From Oscillospiraceae bacterium (GTDB lineage Bacteria; Bacillota; Clostridia; Oscillospirales; Oscillospiraceae): DNA of 64,000 bases. This document shows, piece by piece, positions 17,152-25,827 of the stretch. The notes beneath the pieces are model-generated. The model was not told the DNA's origin, made no database searches, and saw nothing but the letters and a program-made list of their open reading frames with translations. Location of the stretch: NCBI GenBank assembly GCA_022800525.1, contig JAAWQM010000004.1, positions 1 to 64,000 on the forward strand. The letters run 5' to 3'. Made by a program: the position numbers and the translations under genes. Position 1 is the stretch's first letter, and the number at the start of each line of letters is the position of its first letter.

Positions 17152-17886
17152 ATGACCGGCGCGATTTCCGGAACATATTCTTTCTACAACGCATATAATC
17201 CCTATATGACGCTTCGCGGGACCCAAAAGGCGGAGCAGGGGCAGTCTCTCCAGGGCAGCCAGCGCGCTATGGCGCTGACCGGCCGGAAGGCGTCCTCCCC
17301 TGAGACACCCGTGGAGCCTGTGCGCCCTGTCGCAGCCATCAAGGGCGACGAGACGCCTGCCGCCCGCCTGGGCCCTGTAATCCGCGAGGGCGCGGACCCG
17401 GCGGAAATGGCGGTCCGGATGCGTATCCGGCCCTATGAGGAGGACCCTGCCGGGAACGTCCTGGACGCTCAGAAGGCTGAACAGGACAACGCGGACGGCC
17501 TGAAGGTGGGCGCGGAGGGCGCTCAGGCCGCCGTGGAGGAGGGCAAGTGCCAGACCTGCGAGAAGCGGAAGTACCAGGACGAGTCTGACGACATGGGAGT
17601 GTCCTTCCAGACGCCCACCAATATCTCTCCGGAGCAGGCTGCTGCCGCCGTGCGGGGCCATGAGAATGAGCACGTGGTCCGGGAGCAGGCCAAGGCCCGG
17701 ATGGAGGACCGGAAGGTGGTCAGTCAGTCCGTGACCCTGCATACGGACATCTGCCCGGAATGCGGGAAGGCGTACATATCCGGCGGCACGACCCGGACGG
17801 TGACTGCGGCGGACAGCAAGCCGTCCCAGGGGGAGGACGCCCAGGAGACGGAGCAGGCGGGGGAGCCGTTTTCGGTGTTTGGCTGA
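17152..17886 (+). CDS. Putative SprA-related metalloprotease-like protein
   Basis: 244 residues; ATG 17152 behind GAGGTGACTGGCT. The N-terminal 110 residues are polar and low in hydrophobics, with no signal peptide. The core CQTCEKRKYQDESDD followed by VSFQTPTNISPEQAAAAVRGHENEHV has a CxxC pair and an HExxH motif (HENEH, about residue 169). A second CxxC pair is CPECGKAY. This matches the SprA-related putative metalloprotease family. Zn binding and proteolysis are inferred only from motifs. It stands alone between a good promoter and the tRNA promoter. Confidence 0.7.
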   Translation: MTGAISGTYSFYNAYNPYMTLRGTQKAEQGQSLQGSQRAMALTGRKASSPETPVEPVRPVAAIKGDETPAARLGPVIREGADPAEMAVRMRIRPYEEDPAGNVLDAQKAEQDNADGLKVGAEGAQAAVEEGKCQTCEKRKYQDESDDMGVSFQTPTNISPEQAAAAVRGHENEHVVREQAKARMEDRKVVSQSVTLHTDICPECGKAYISGGTTRTVTAADSKPSQGEDAQETEQAGEPFSVFG

Positions 17887-17925
17887 GTGCCGTAAAAAAT
17901 TTTTTAAAAATTTGAAAAATTTGTA

Positions 17926-17954
17926 TTGACAGAAATGGAATGGTCTAGTATAAT
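17926..17954 (+). promoter_or_regulatory. Consensus promoter of the tRNA array
   Basis: TTGACA (17926-17931), exactly 17 bp, TATAAT (17949-17954): both hexamers perfect. An A/T-rich UP-like block (17895-17921) lies just upstream. Confidence 0.9.
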
Positions 17955-17983
17955 AACCCTTGCCGTTCGGGGGATGGCCCTTC

Positions 17984-18060
17984 GGGAGCATAGCTCAGCT
18001 GGTTAGAGCACCTGCCTTACAAGCAGGGGGTCACTGGTTCGAGTCCAGTTGTTCCCACCA
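17984..18060 (+). tRNA. tRNA-Val (anticodon TAC)
   Basis: 77 nt including an encoded CCA. The acceptor stem is GGGAGCA/TGTTCCC, the anticodon stem CCTGC/GCAGG with loop CTTACAA, and GTTCGAG is in the T-arm. Confidence 0.95.
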
Positions 18061-18117
18061 AAGTGTGCCTGCGGCACACTTTGAGGTGTCTCCCCCCGTT
18101 AGCGGCAAGGGATATAC

Positions 18118-18194
18118 GGCTCAGTAGTTCAGTTGGTTAGAACGCCAGCCTGTCACGCTGGAGGTCGACGGTTCGAGCCCGTTCTGAGTCGCCA
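18118..18194 (+). tRNA. tRNA-Asp (anticodon GTC)
   Basis: 77 nt with encoded CCA. Acceptor GGCTCAG/CTGAGTC, anticodon stem CCAGC/GCTGG, loop CTGTCAC, discriminator G. Confidence 0.95.
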
Positions 18195-18218
18195 TAGGGT
18201 ACGTCTTGTGCCCTATCT

Positions 18219-18294
<76 letters not shown>

Positions 18295-18341
18295 ATCATG
18301 TGTTGCTGACACATGGATATATGCGGCGTGGCCGCATATTC

Positions 18342-18417
18342 GCGGGCGTAGCTCATCTGGTAGAGCGCCACCTTGCCAAGGTGGAGGTAGCGGGTTCGAG
18401 CCCCGTCGCCCGCTCCA
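18342..18417 (+). tRNA. tRNA-Gly (anticodon GCC)
   Basis: 76 nt with encoded CCA. Acceptor GCGGGCG/CGCCCGC, anticodon stem CCACC/GGTGG, loop TTGCCAA. Confidence 0.95.
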
Positions 18418-18462
18418 CAAAGGGGAACAGGAGCAAGGATCCATTGCTCCTGTTCTCTGTAT

Positions 18463-18537
18463 GGTGACATAGCCAAGTGGTAAGGCAAGGGTCTGCAAAA
18501 CCCTCATTCCCCGGTTCAAATCCGGGTGTCACCTCCA
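18463..18537 (+). tRNA. tRNA-Cys (anticodon GCA)
   Basis: 75 nt with encoded CCA. Acceptor GGTGACA/TGTCACC, anticodon stem AGGGT/ACCCT, loop CTGCAAA. Confidence 0.95.
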
Positions 18538-18541
18538 TATG

Positions 18542-18577
18542 AACCTCCTGGAGAATAACGGCTCCAGGAGGTTTTTT
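18542..18577 (+). terminator. Terminator of the tRNA array
   Basis: AACCTCCTGGAG (18542-18553) pairs perfectly with CTCCAGGAGGTT (18562-18573), followed by TTTTG. Confidence 0.9.
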
Positions 18578-18655
18578 GTGATTGGGCGCCGTTCCTTTTG
18601 ATATAAGTGAAGGAGACAGGAGCTCTATAATTCCGTGAAATGCACATAAGCCCTA

Positions 18656-18684
18656 TTGACAATATCGCCGGCCTGTGCTATCCT
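18656..18684 (+). promoter_or_regulatory. Promoter of the second MATE gene
   Basis: TTGACA (18656-18661), 17-bp spacer, TATCCT (18679-18684), 58 bases before the ATG. Confidence 0.75.
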
Positions 18685-18742
18685 CACCAGAGATTTCACA
18701 GGCAGCCCGAAAGAGCCCGCCTGACCTGGGAGGCAAACCGCC

Positions 18743-20134
18743 ATGGGAACTGCCGTCAAAAAAAAGGCCGCAACGCTGTACGCCCGGCATCTGCCTGACT
18801 CCGTCTTCTCCCCCCGCGAGATGACCAGGATGCTGGTGCCCATCATCCTGGACAGCATGTCCATCATGTTCATCAACATGCTGATCGTCGCACTGATCGG
18901 ACGCTCGGGGGAGACGTCCGTGGCGGCGGTCAACCTGGTATCGCCCATTACCTCGATGATTGCCTGCCTGTTCAACAGCATTTCCGTAGCGGGCACCGTA
19001 GTCGTCGCCAGAGCTTGGGGGCAGGGCGGCGGGGACAAGGTCTCCAGGGCCGCCGGGCATATCCTGTGGCTCATTTTCGCGGCGGGGACAGTATGCTGCC
19101 TGCCATTTATGCTGTTCCCCCGGCCTGTCGTCCAGATGTTCTACCCAACGGTGGAGCCTGAGATGCTGGAGAAAGCCGTGGACTATCTCGCGGGGTGCTG
19201 CCTTTCCATCCTGATCTTCACGGTCTATCAGGGCGTATTCTGCATCCTGCGTGGGCTGGGGGAATCCCGCAGGTGTCTGGTACTTACAATTATTATCAAC
19301 GGCTCCTACCTGGTTTTCAGCTTCCTGTTCATCAACATCCTGACGTTGGACATCCAGGGCAGCGTCCTGGCGCTGATCCTGGCGCGGGCTCTGGGAGCCG
19401 CCTCCGGCGTGGCGCTGCTGCTGTGGGAGCCTCCGGTGCGGCTGCGGCTGCGGGATATGTTTTCCCTGGACGGCCCGCTGCTGCGGGACATCTTCCACAT
19501 CAGCGTCCCCTTCTGCGTCGAGCAGCTCTTTGCCAGCGGCGGAAGCCTCATCATGACCATGTTCATGGCCCCCCTGGGCGCTACGGCTATCGCGGCCCAT
19601 GCTGTGGCCAACTCCCTGCTGGGCGTTGTCCAGAGCGCGGGCGCCGCCGCCGCCACGCTGGCGGTGACGGTAGTGGGCCGCTGTGCCGGTGCGGGACAGA
19701 CAGAGGAGGGCCGGCGGTACGGCGAAGGGATGAACTGGCTGGCCCGGATGCTGACTGCCGCCTCAGCAGCGGCGGTCTACCCCCTGCTGCCTGTGCTGCT
19801 GCGGCTGTACCGTCCCAGCCCGGAGGCCTGCGCCTTGTCCCTGCGCCTCCTGCTCTGCACGCTGCCGGGACTGCTGTTGTTCTGGCCTCTGTCCAACACC
19901 CTGCCCAACACCCTGCGGGCCGCAGGGGATACAGTGTTCCCCTCGGTGCTGTCCCTGGCGGCCATGTGGAGCGTCCGGGTGGCGGCAGGCTTCTGGCTGA
20001 CCGTCCCGCTGGGGCTGGGGATCATGGGCGTATGGGCCTCCATGTGGATTGAGTGGGCCGTCCGGGCGCTGTGCCTCAAGCTGCGGTTCAACTATGGGAA
20101 GTGGATCCACAAGACCGCGCAGTCCGCCCTGTAA
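18743..20134 (+). CDS. MATE family transporter
   Basis: 463 residues; ATG 18743 follows GGGAGGCAAACCGCC. About 12 hydrophobic helices in two halves. MATE features: MTRMLVPIILDSMSIMFINMLIVALIG at the first helix, AAVNLVSPITSMIACLFNSISVAGTVVVARAWGQG, FCILRGLGESR, and HISVPFCVEQLFASGGSLIMTMFMAPLGATAIAAHAVA in the second half. It differs clearly from the MATE protein at 12902, so it is not a recent duplicate. Multidrug or metabolite export is assumed. A decayed acetyltransferase gene starts 14 bases after it. Confidence 0.92.
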   Translation: MGTAVKKKAATLYARHLPDSVFSPREMTRMLVPIILDSMSIMFINMLIVALIGRSGETSVAAVNLVSPITSMIACLFNSISVAGTVVVARAWGQGGGDKVSRAAGHILWLIFAAGTVCCLPFMLFPRPVVQMFYPTVEPEMLEKAVDYLAGCCLSILIFTVYQGVFCILRGLGESRRCLVLTIIINGSYLVFSFLFINILTLDIQGSVLALILARALGAASGVALLLWEPPVRLRLRDMFSLDGPLLRDIFHISVPFCVEQLFASGGSLIMTMFMAPLGATAIAAHAVANSLLGVVQSAGAAAATLAVTVVGRCAGAGQTEEGRRYGEGMNWLARMLTAASAAAVYPLLPVLLRLYRPSPEACALSLRLLLCTLPGLLLFWPLSNTLPNTLRAAGDTVFPSVLSLAAMWSVRVAAGFWLTVPLGLGIMGVWASMWIEWAVRALCLKLRFNYGKWIHKTAQSAL

Positions 20135-20148
20135 TGAAGGAGGTACAT

Positions 20149-20566
20149 ATGGTACGTTTTGCGGAAGAAAAGGATTTGCCCCGCGTCAATGAGCTGCGGG
20201 AACAGGTGGCGGCCCTCCATGCGTCGGGACGTCCCGACATATTCAGGCCGGATTTCTGCCAGGAGCTGCGGGACCGGGCCGGTGAGATGCTACGCAGAGG
20301 GAACAGCGGTATCCTCGTGGCGGAGCGGGGCGGCACGGTCTGCGGCATGGCGGGCGTGGAGTACCTGACCTGCCCGGAGTCGCCCTACAGCTGTGAGCGG
20401 AAATTTAACCACATTTCGGAGTTCGGCGTGGACAAGGCGTTCCAGCGCCAGGGGGTGGCCGGGAGCTGATGGAGTTCATCCGGAAAGTCGCCCTGGATTT
20501 TATGGGGCGATTGGCTTCCAGCCCTTCCGCCGCTTCCTGGAGTGGGACCTGAAGCAGGGAAAATAA
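20149..20566 (+). pseudogene. Frameshifted, internally deleted GNAT acetyltransferase
   Basis: ATG 20149 follows AAGGAGGTACAT. The intact part gives MVRFAEEKDLPRVNELREQV through EFGVDKAFQRQGVAGS and stops at 20469. Reading in the next frame continues the GNAT fold as GRELMEFIRKVALDF, and a second frame change gives YGAIGFQPFRRFLEWDLKQGK ending at TAA 20566. About 20 codons normally found between ALD and YGAIGF are missing. So there are two lesions: a frameshift near 20455 and a deletion near 20500. The N-terminal half may be expressed but lacks the acetyl-CoA fold's end. Confidence 0.8.
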
Positions 20567-20596
20567 GAAATTGATCCGCTGAAAAGGCGGAAAATT

Positions 20597-20640
20597 GCGG
20601 GAGAAGGTAAAGTCATGCTTTACCTTTTCCGCTTTTTTTG
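20597..20640 (+). terminator. Terminator upstream of recJ
   Basis: GCGG-GAGAAGGTAAAG pairs with CTTTACCTTTTC-CGC around TCATG, followed by TTTTTTTG. Confidence 0.85.
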
Positions 20641-20647
20641 TTATACT
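20619..20647 (+). promoter_or_regulatory. recJ promoter embedded in the terminator
   Basis: TTTACC (20619-20624) lies in the 3' arm of the terminator stem; a 17-bp spacer covers the T-tract and TATACT (20642-20647) follows. Confidence 0.5.
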
Positions 20648-20714
20648 ATTGTCTGTTATGTAAATTTGGGGCCCTCCGCACGGACCTCGGAGGCCATGAA
20701 AGGGGGGATATCCT

Positions 20715-22799
20715 GTGAAATACGCCAGATGGGTGGGCGGCGACTATGACGAGGCCGCCGCCGGAGAGCTGCGGGCGGCGGGATATCCCCGCCTGCTGTC
20801 CGCCGTGCTGGCCTCCCGGGACGTGAAGACCCCGGAGGAAGCCGCCCTGTTCCTGGACCGGGAGCGGAGCCTGAGCCATTCCCCCTTTTTGATGAAGGAC
20901 ATGGACAAGGCCGTGGAGCGCATCCGGCGGGGGCTGGAGTCCGGTGAGCGGATGGCCGTGTTCGGAGACTACGACGTGGACGGCATCACCTCCACCGTGC
21001 TGCTGGTGGACTACCTGCGGCTGTGCGGAGGGGAGTGCCTGAAATATATTCCCCGCCGCATCGAGGACGGCTACGGCCTGGGGAAGGACGCGCTGCGCTC
21101 CCTGCGGGAGAAGGGCGTGACCCTGGTCATCACCGTGGATTGCGGCATCACCGGCGTGGAGGAGGCCCGCTACGCCCGGGAGATCGGCCTGGATCTGGTC
21201 ATCACCGACCACCATGAATGCAAGGACGTTTTGCCCGAGGCGGTGGCGGTGGTGGATCCCAGGCGGCCCGACTGCCCTTACCCCTTCAAGCACCTTGCGG
21301 GGGTGGGGGTGGCGCTGAAGCTGGCCCTGGCCCTGGGGGAGGCCCGGGAGGAGGCGCTGTTCGCCCGGTACTGCGCCCTGGCTGCCGTGGGCACGGTGGC
21401 CGACGTAATGCGCATGACCGGCGAGAACCGGACTATTGTCCACCGGGGCCTGGAGGCCATCGCCCACACCGACTTCCTGGGCCTGCGGGCCCTGATCCGG
21501 GAGACGGGGCTGGAGGAGAGGGAGATCACCTCCGTCCAGATCGGCTTCGTCCTGGCCCCCCGCATTAACGCCGCCGGACGCATGGGCGAGGCGGAGCTGG
21601 CCGCCGACCTGCTGCTGACCGGCGACCCCGCCCGTGCGGAGGCGCTGGCCCGGCAGCTGTGCAACCTGAACCGGGAGCGGCAGGCGGTGGAGCAGGAGAT
21701 CTTCGCCCAGGCGGTAGAGCAGATCGATTTCCTGCCGGAGGACCAGCGCTGCGCCCTGGTCCTCTCCAGCGGCCAGTGGCACCAGGGGGTGGTGGGCATC
21801 GTGGCCAGCCGCCTCAGCGAGAAATATTCCTGTCCCAGCTTCATGATCCATCTGCAAAACGGCGTCGGCAAGGGCTCCTGCCGCAGCTACGGGGGCTTCA
21901 ATCTCTTCGCCGCCCTGGAGTCCTGCTCCGACCTGCTGGTGGATTTCGGCGGCCACGAGCTGGCGGCGGGGTTCAACATCCGGGAGGAGTATATCCCCGC
22001 CTTCCGCCAGAGGATGAACGGCTGCGTGCGGGGATTCTGCAACGGGGAGAAGCCCGTCTCCTCCCTGGACGTGGACGTGTCCATCCTCCAGGCGGAGGAC
22101 GTCACCCTGGAGGAGATCGGCGCCCTGTCCCGGCTGGAGCCCTGCGGGGCGGGCAATGAGCGTCCGGTGTTCACCCTCATGGGGGCGCGGGTGGAGAGTA
22201 TGCAGAACGTGGGCCAGAACCGGCACCTGAAGCTGCGCCTGAGCAAAGGGGGCTGCCACTTCGACGCCATCTTCTTCTCCGCCACCGCCAGCCAGTGCGG
22301 AGTATGCGTGGGGATGCGGGTGGACGCGGCGTTCCACCTCCAGATCAACGAGTTCCGGGGCATCAGCAGCGTCCAGCTTCAGCTGGTGGACCTGCGTCCG
22401 GCCGCCGCGCCCAGCGCCAGGGAGCAGGCGTGTCTGGAGCTGGTGGAGCGTCTGACGGCGGGAGAGCGGATTTCAGCGCGGGAGGCGGTCCGCCTGCTGC
22501 CGGGACGGAGCCAGTTCGCCGCCCTGTGGCGGGCCATCCTGCGCCTGGAGCAGGAGGAGGCCGGAGTCCTGGCCCGGATGCAGTGCCTGCGCTGTTTGTC
22601 CCAGGCGCTGGACGGGGAGGAGCCGTTCCTGCGCACGGCGCTGGGGCTGGCGGTCTTCGCAGAGCGGGGCCTTGTCACCCTGACCGTCCGGGAGGATATG
22701 ATGATATTGCGCCCCGTGCCGGGCAAGCGGGCCGACCTGGAGCAGAGCACCTACGTCCGCGCCCTGCGGCGGGCCCTGGAGCAGGATACGGCTCCCTGA
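20715..22799 (+). CDS. recJ: Single-stranded-DNA-specific exonuclease RecJ
   Basis: 694 residues, GTG start 20715 behind AGGGGGGATATCCT. RecJ degrades single-stranded DNA 5'-3' in recombination and mismatch repair. DHH-phosphoesterase motifs are clear: VFGDYDVDGITS (about 79), ITVDCGITG (about 140), VITDHHECKD (about 163) and the DHHA1 part with GGHELAAGF (about 415). The oligonucleotide-binding domain follows. The C-terminal extension of about 130 residues (HTH-like, EQACLELVERLTAGERISAREAVRLLPGRSQFAALWRAI) is typical of Clostridia RecJ. It likely shares transcripts with the VanZ gene (30 bp downstream). Confidence 0.95.
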   Translation: MKYARWVGGDYDEAAAGELRAAGYPRLLSAVLASRDVKTPEEAALFLDRERSLSHSPFLMKDMDKAVERIRRGLESGERMAVFGDYDVDGITSTVLLVDYLRLCGGECLKYIPRRIEDGYGLGKDALRSLREKGVTLVITVDCGITGVEEARYAREIGLDLVITDHHECKDVLPEAVAVVDPRRPDCPYPFKHLAGVGVALKLALALGEAREEALFARYCALAAVGTVADVMRMTGENRTIVHRGLEAIAHTDFLGLRALIRETGLEEREITSVQIGFVLAPRINAAGRMGEAELAADLLLTGDPARAEALARQLCNLNRERQAVEQEIFAQAVEQIDFLPEDQRCALVLSSGQWHQGVVGIVASRLSEKYSCPSFMIHLQNGVGKGSCRSYGGFNLFAALESCSDLLVDFGGHELAAGFNIREEYIPAFRQRMNGCVRGFCNGEKPVSSLDVDVSILQAEDVTLEEIGALSRLEPCGAGNERPVFTLMGARVESMQNVGQNRHLKLRLSKGGCHFDAIFFSATASQCGVCVGMRVDAAFHLQINEFRGISSVQLQLVDLRPAAAPSAREQACLELVERLTAGERISAREAVRLLPGRSQFAALWRAILRLEQEEAGVLARMQCLRCLSQALDGEEPFLRTALGLAVFAERGLVTLTVREDMMILRPVPGKRADLEQSTYVRALRRALEQDTAP

Positions 22800-22829
22800 T
22801 ATGGAGCGGATCTGGAAAGGTGAACTGCT

Positions 22830-23354
22830 GTGAAATATTTGATTGATCTTATCGCTCTGGCTTTCCTGTACGCATTCGCCTTCTTCAGGAAGTGGAGGAA
22901 CAGGGGCAGGGATGTCCTGCTCGTCAACACGCTGATATATCTATATCTTTCCTTCGTGCTTTATTTTACCTTGATGCCGGTCATAGCCAATATCCCATTT
23001 ATTCTGGATCATCCCTATAAGGCCATGGATTTGACGCCATTCGGTGATGTTTTGGCAAGAAGGGGAGATTTTTTCCGGCAGGTGATACTGAACGTCATTA
23101 TGACCCTCCCGTTCGGCTTCCTGGTCCCGCTGACCCGGAACAGGACCGCCGGATTTGTCAGAACGATATCTCTCTGTTTTTTGATGAGCCTGAGCATCGA
23201 GCTGCTTCAGCCGTTCTTTGACAGGCATTCGGACATCACAGATCTGATAACGAACACGGCCGGAGGAGTCCTCGGATATGGTCTTTATGTCCTCTTCAGG
23301 CCGGTCACATTCTGGGTGCTGGACCGTCTGAAGACGGAAAAATACAGAAGATGA
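22830..23354 (+). CDS. VanZ family membrane protein
   Basis: 174 residues, GTG start 22830 after GGAAAGGTGAACTGCT. Hydrophobic segments lie at about 5-20, 30-48, 82-102, 108-126 and 140-160. VanZ-like motifs are LYFTLMPV, NVIMTLPFGFLVPL and the conserved SIELLQPFF...SDITDLITNTAGGVLGYGLY. VanZ in enterococci gives low-level teicoplanin resistance by an unknown route; most family members are of unknown function. No van genes are nearby, so this is not evidence of glycopeptide resistance. Confidence 0.9.
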   Translation: MKYLIDLIALAFLYAFAFFRKWRNRGRDVLLVNTLIYLYLSFVLYFTLMPVIANIPFILDHPYKAMDLTPFGDVLARRGDFFRQVILNVIMTLPFGFLVPLTRNRTAGFVRTISLCFLMSLSIELLQPFFDRHSDITDLITNTAGGVLGYGLYVLFRPVTFWVLDRLKTEKYRR

Positions 23355-23425
23355 GAGCATAGATTGAAAAAACGCCCAAATCGGCGCGGCCCTGCTGGTG
23401 GGCAGCATGGAAAACATGATACGCT

Positions 23426-23510
23426 CAATCCGTGCAGGGGCGGGTATTACCCGCCCGCTCTGCCGAAACACACCGCGTTATCGTGCGGGCGGATACTATC
23501 CGCCCCTGCA
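23426..23510. repeat. Intergenic GC-palindrome repeat (two hairpins)
   Basis: AATCCGTGCAGGGGCGGGTA/TACCCGCCC (23427-23455) and TGCGGGCGGATA/TATCCGCCCCTGCA (23483-23510). Both share the core of the 16610-16702 element, here in tandem and without its GGAAATCAATTT ends. They lie between the VanZ and relA genes. Confidence 0.6.
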
Positions 23511-23581
23511 AAGCGGTGCGCATTCTGATGATTGCTGAAAGAAACCAATATTCCCCTGAGAAAAAGGAGGCTGAGTGACCG

Positions 23582-25795
23582 ATGGTCACAGTGGAAGAGA
23601 GATACGAGCACCTGGAAAAGACCATCCGCGGCTACAACATCTCCGCGGACCTGGGTCAGATCAGGGCCGCCTATGAATACGCCAGAGAGCACCACGGCGA
23701 GCAAATGCGCCGGGACGGCTCCCCCTATATCACCCATCCCCTCCAGGTGGCCCAGATTGTGGCGGAAATGCGGCTGGACAGCGAGTCCATCATCGCCGCG
23801 CTGCTCCACGACTGCATTGAGGACACGGACTGCTGCTATGAGGACATCGCCAAGCGCTTTGGCGTGACGGTGGCGGACGTGGTGGACGGCGTTACCAAGC
23901 TGACCCGGGTGAAGTACTCCACTATGGAAGAGGAGCAGATGGAGAACCTGCGCAAGATGCTCTTCGCCATGAGCCGGGACATCCGGGTAATCCTCATCAA
24001 GATTGCCGACCGGCTGCACAACATGCGCACCATGGAGTACCAGACCCCGGCCAAGCAGAAGAAGAAGTCCTTCGAGACCATGGAGATCTACGCCCCCATC
24101 GCCCACCGGCTGGGCCTTGCGAAGATCAAGTGGGAGCTGGAGGACCTGTCCCTGAAATACCTGGACCCGGTTGCCTATGAGGACATCCGCCAGAAGCTGG
24201 CCGCCGGCAGCGCCCAGCATGGGAAGTTCATGAGCCACATCCAGGAGGAGATCAATGCCCGGCTGGCGGAGGAGGGCATCCCCCATGCCACCGTCTACGG
24301 ACGGATGAAGCATCCCTACAGCATCTACCGCAAGATGTACCTCCAGGAGAAGACCATGGAGGAGCTGTATGACCTGTTCGCCTTCCGGGTACTGGTGGAC
24401 ACGGTGCCGGACTGCTATAACGTGCTGGGGGTCATCCACGACATTTACAAGCCCATCCTGGGCCGGTTCAAGGATTATATCGCCACCCCCAAGCCCAACA
24501 TGTACCAGTCCCTTCACACCACCGTCATCGGCGAGGAGGGCATCCCCTTCGAGGTGCAGATCCGCACCTACGACATGCACGCCATCGCTGAATACGGCGT
24601 GGCCGCCCACTGGAAATACAAGCAGGGGATCCGGGGCGAGAGCGGCGAGGCCAGCTACGAGTGGATTCGCCGCCTGCTGGAAAACCAGGAGGACACGGAC
24701 GCCGAGGAGTTCATCAGCTCCCTGAAGGTGGACCTGTTCGCAGACGAGGTCTTTGTGTTCACCCCCAGAGGGGACGTGGTGAACCTGCCCGCCGGGGCCA
24801 CGCCCATCGACTTCGCCTACTCCATCCACTCCGCCATCGGCAATACCATGGTGGGCGCAAAGGTCAACGGACGGATGGTGGGCTATGACTACCAGCTCCA
24901 CAACGGCGACGTGGTGGAGATCAACACCTCCAAGGCCGCCCACGGGCCCAGCCGGGACTGGATGACCATCGCCAAGAGCAGCGAGGCCCGCAGCAAGATC
25001 CGGCAGTGGTTCAAGCGGGAGCGCAGGGAGGAGAACATCGCCCGGGGCCGGGCCTCCTTCGAGTCGGAGCTGAAGCATGTGGGACTGAACCTGAGCCAGG
25101 TGACCGCGCCGGACGTGCTGTCCAGCATCCTCAAGCGGGTGAGCTTCCAGAGCCTGGACGAGATGTACGCCGCCATCGGCTACGGCGGATATACCGCCCT
25201 GAAGGCGGTGAACCGGGTCCGGGACGAGCTGCTGCAGATGAGCCGCGCCGCCGCCCTGGAGAAGGCCGCCCAGGAGGCCGCCGCCGCGAAGGCGGCTCAG
25301 GAGGCCGCGAAGCAGCCCTCCCTTCCCAGGAAGGTCAAGAGCGAGAAGGGCATTGTGGTGGAGGGCTTGAGCAACTGTCTGGTGAAGTTCTCCAAGTGCT
25401 GTACGCCGGTGCCGGGGGACGAGATCACCGGGTTCATCACCCGGGGCTACGGCGTATCCGTCCACCGGAAGGACTGCCCCAACGCGGACCCCGCCCGGAA
25501 CGCGGCCGACCAGGGCCGGTGGATCAAGGTCAGCTGGGGCGAGGACGTGTATGAGAGTTATTCCACCTCCCTGGAGGTGGTGGCCAAGGACCGGAACAAC
25601 CTGCTGATGGACATTTCCGCCGCGCTGAGCACCTGCAAGGTAAGCGTGTCCAACCTGAACGTCCATGCTACGGCGGACGGGTTCGCTATTTTCCATCTGA
25701 CTATTTCAGTGGCGGATTCCAAACAGCTGGAGCAGGTAATGCGGAAGATTCAGCAGATCTCCAGCGTGATGAAGGTCAACCGCCCTGCGGGCTGA
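23582..25795 (+). CDS. relA: Bifunctional (p)ppGpp synthetase/hydrolase
   Basis: 737 residues; ATG 23582 follows AAAGGAGGCTGAGTGACCG. It makes and degrades the stringent-response alarmones. Domains: HD hydrolase about 30-180 (YITHPLQVA, LLHDCIEDTD, ADRLHNMRT), synthetase about 230-350 (GRMKHPYSIYRKM, YDLFAFRVLVD, KPNMYQSLHTTV, FEVQIRTYDMHAIAEYGVAAHWKYK), TGS about 390-450 (VFVFTPRGDVVNLPAGATPIDFAYSIHS) and a C-terminal ACT (about 660-735). Both catalytic cores look complete, so it should be bifunctional. Followed closely by dtd. Confidence 0.96.
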   Translation: MVTVEERYEHLEKTIRGYNISADLGQIRAAYEYAREHHGEQMRRDGSPYITHPLQVAQIVAEMRLDSESIIAALLHDCIEDTDCCYEDIAKRFGVTVADVVDGVTKLTRVKYSTMEEEQMENLRKMLFAMSRDIRVILIKIADRLHNMRTMEYQTPAKQKKKSFETMEIYAPIAHRLGLAKIKWELEDLSLKYLDPVAYEDIRQKLAAGSAQHGKFMSHIQEEINARLAEEGIPHATVYGRMKHPYSIYRKMYLQEKTMEELYDLFAFRVLVDTVPDCYNVLGVIHDIYKPILGRFKDYIATPKPNMYQSLHTTVIGEEGIPFEVQIRTYDMHAIAEYGVAAHWKYKQGIRGESGEASYEWIRRLLENQEDTDAEEFISSLKVDLFADEVFVFTPRGDVVNLPAGATPIDFAYSIHSAIGNTMVGAKVNGRMVGYDYQLHNGDVVEINTSKAAHGPSRDWMTIAKSSEARSKIRQWFKRERREENIARGRASFESELKHVGLNLSQVTAPDVLSSILKRVSFQSLDEMYAAIGYGGYTALKAVNRVRDELLQMSRAAALEKAAQEAAAAKAAQEAAKQPSLPRKVKSEKGIVVEGLSNCLVKFSKCCTPVPGDEITGFITRGYGVSVHRKDCPNADPARNAADQGRWIKVSWGEDVYESYSTSLEVVAKDRNNLLMDISAALSTCKVSVSNLNVHATADGFAIFHLTISVADSKQLEQVMRKIQQISSVMKVNRPAG

Positions 25796-25827
25796 GAAAC
25801 TGCGCAAACAGGAGGTAAACGGATATT

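Noticed and set aside
22830..23354. Glycopeptide resistance cluster suggested by VanZ
   Set aside because: No VanH/A/X/R/S genes are present; VanZ-like proteins are common and unrelated to resistance in most genomes.
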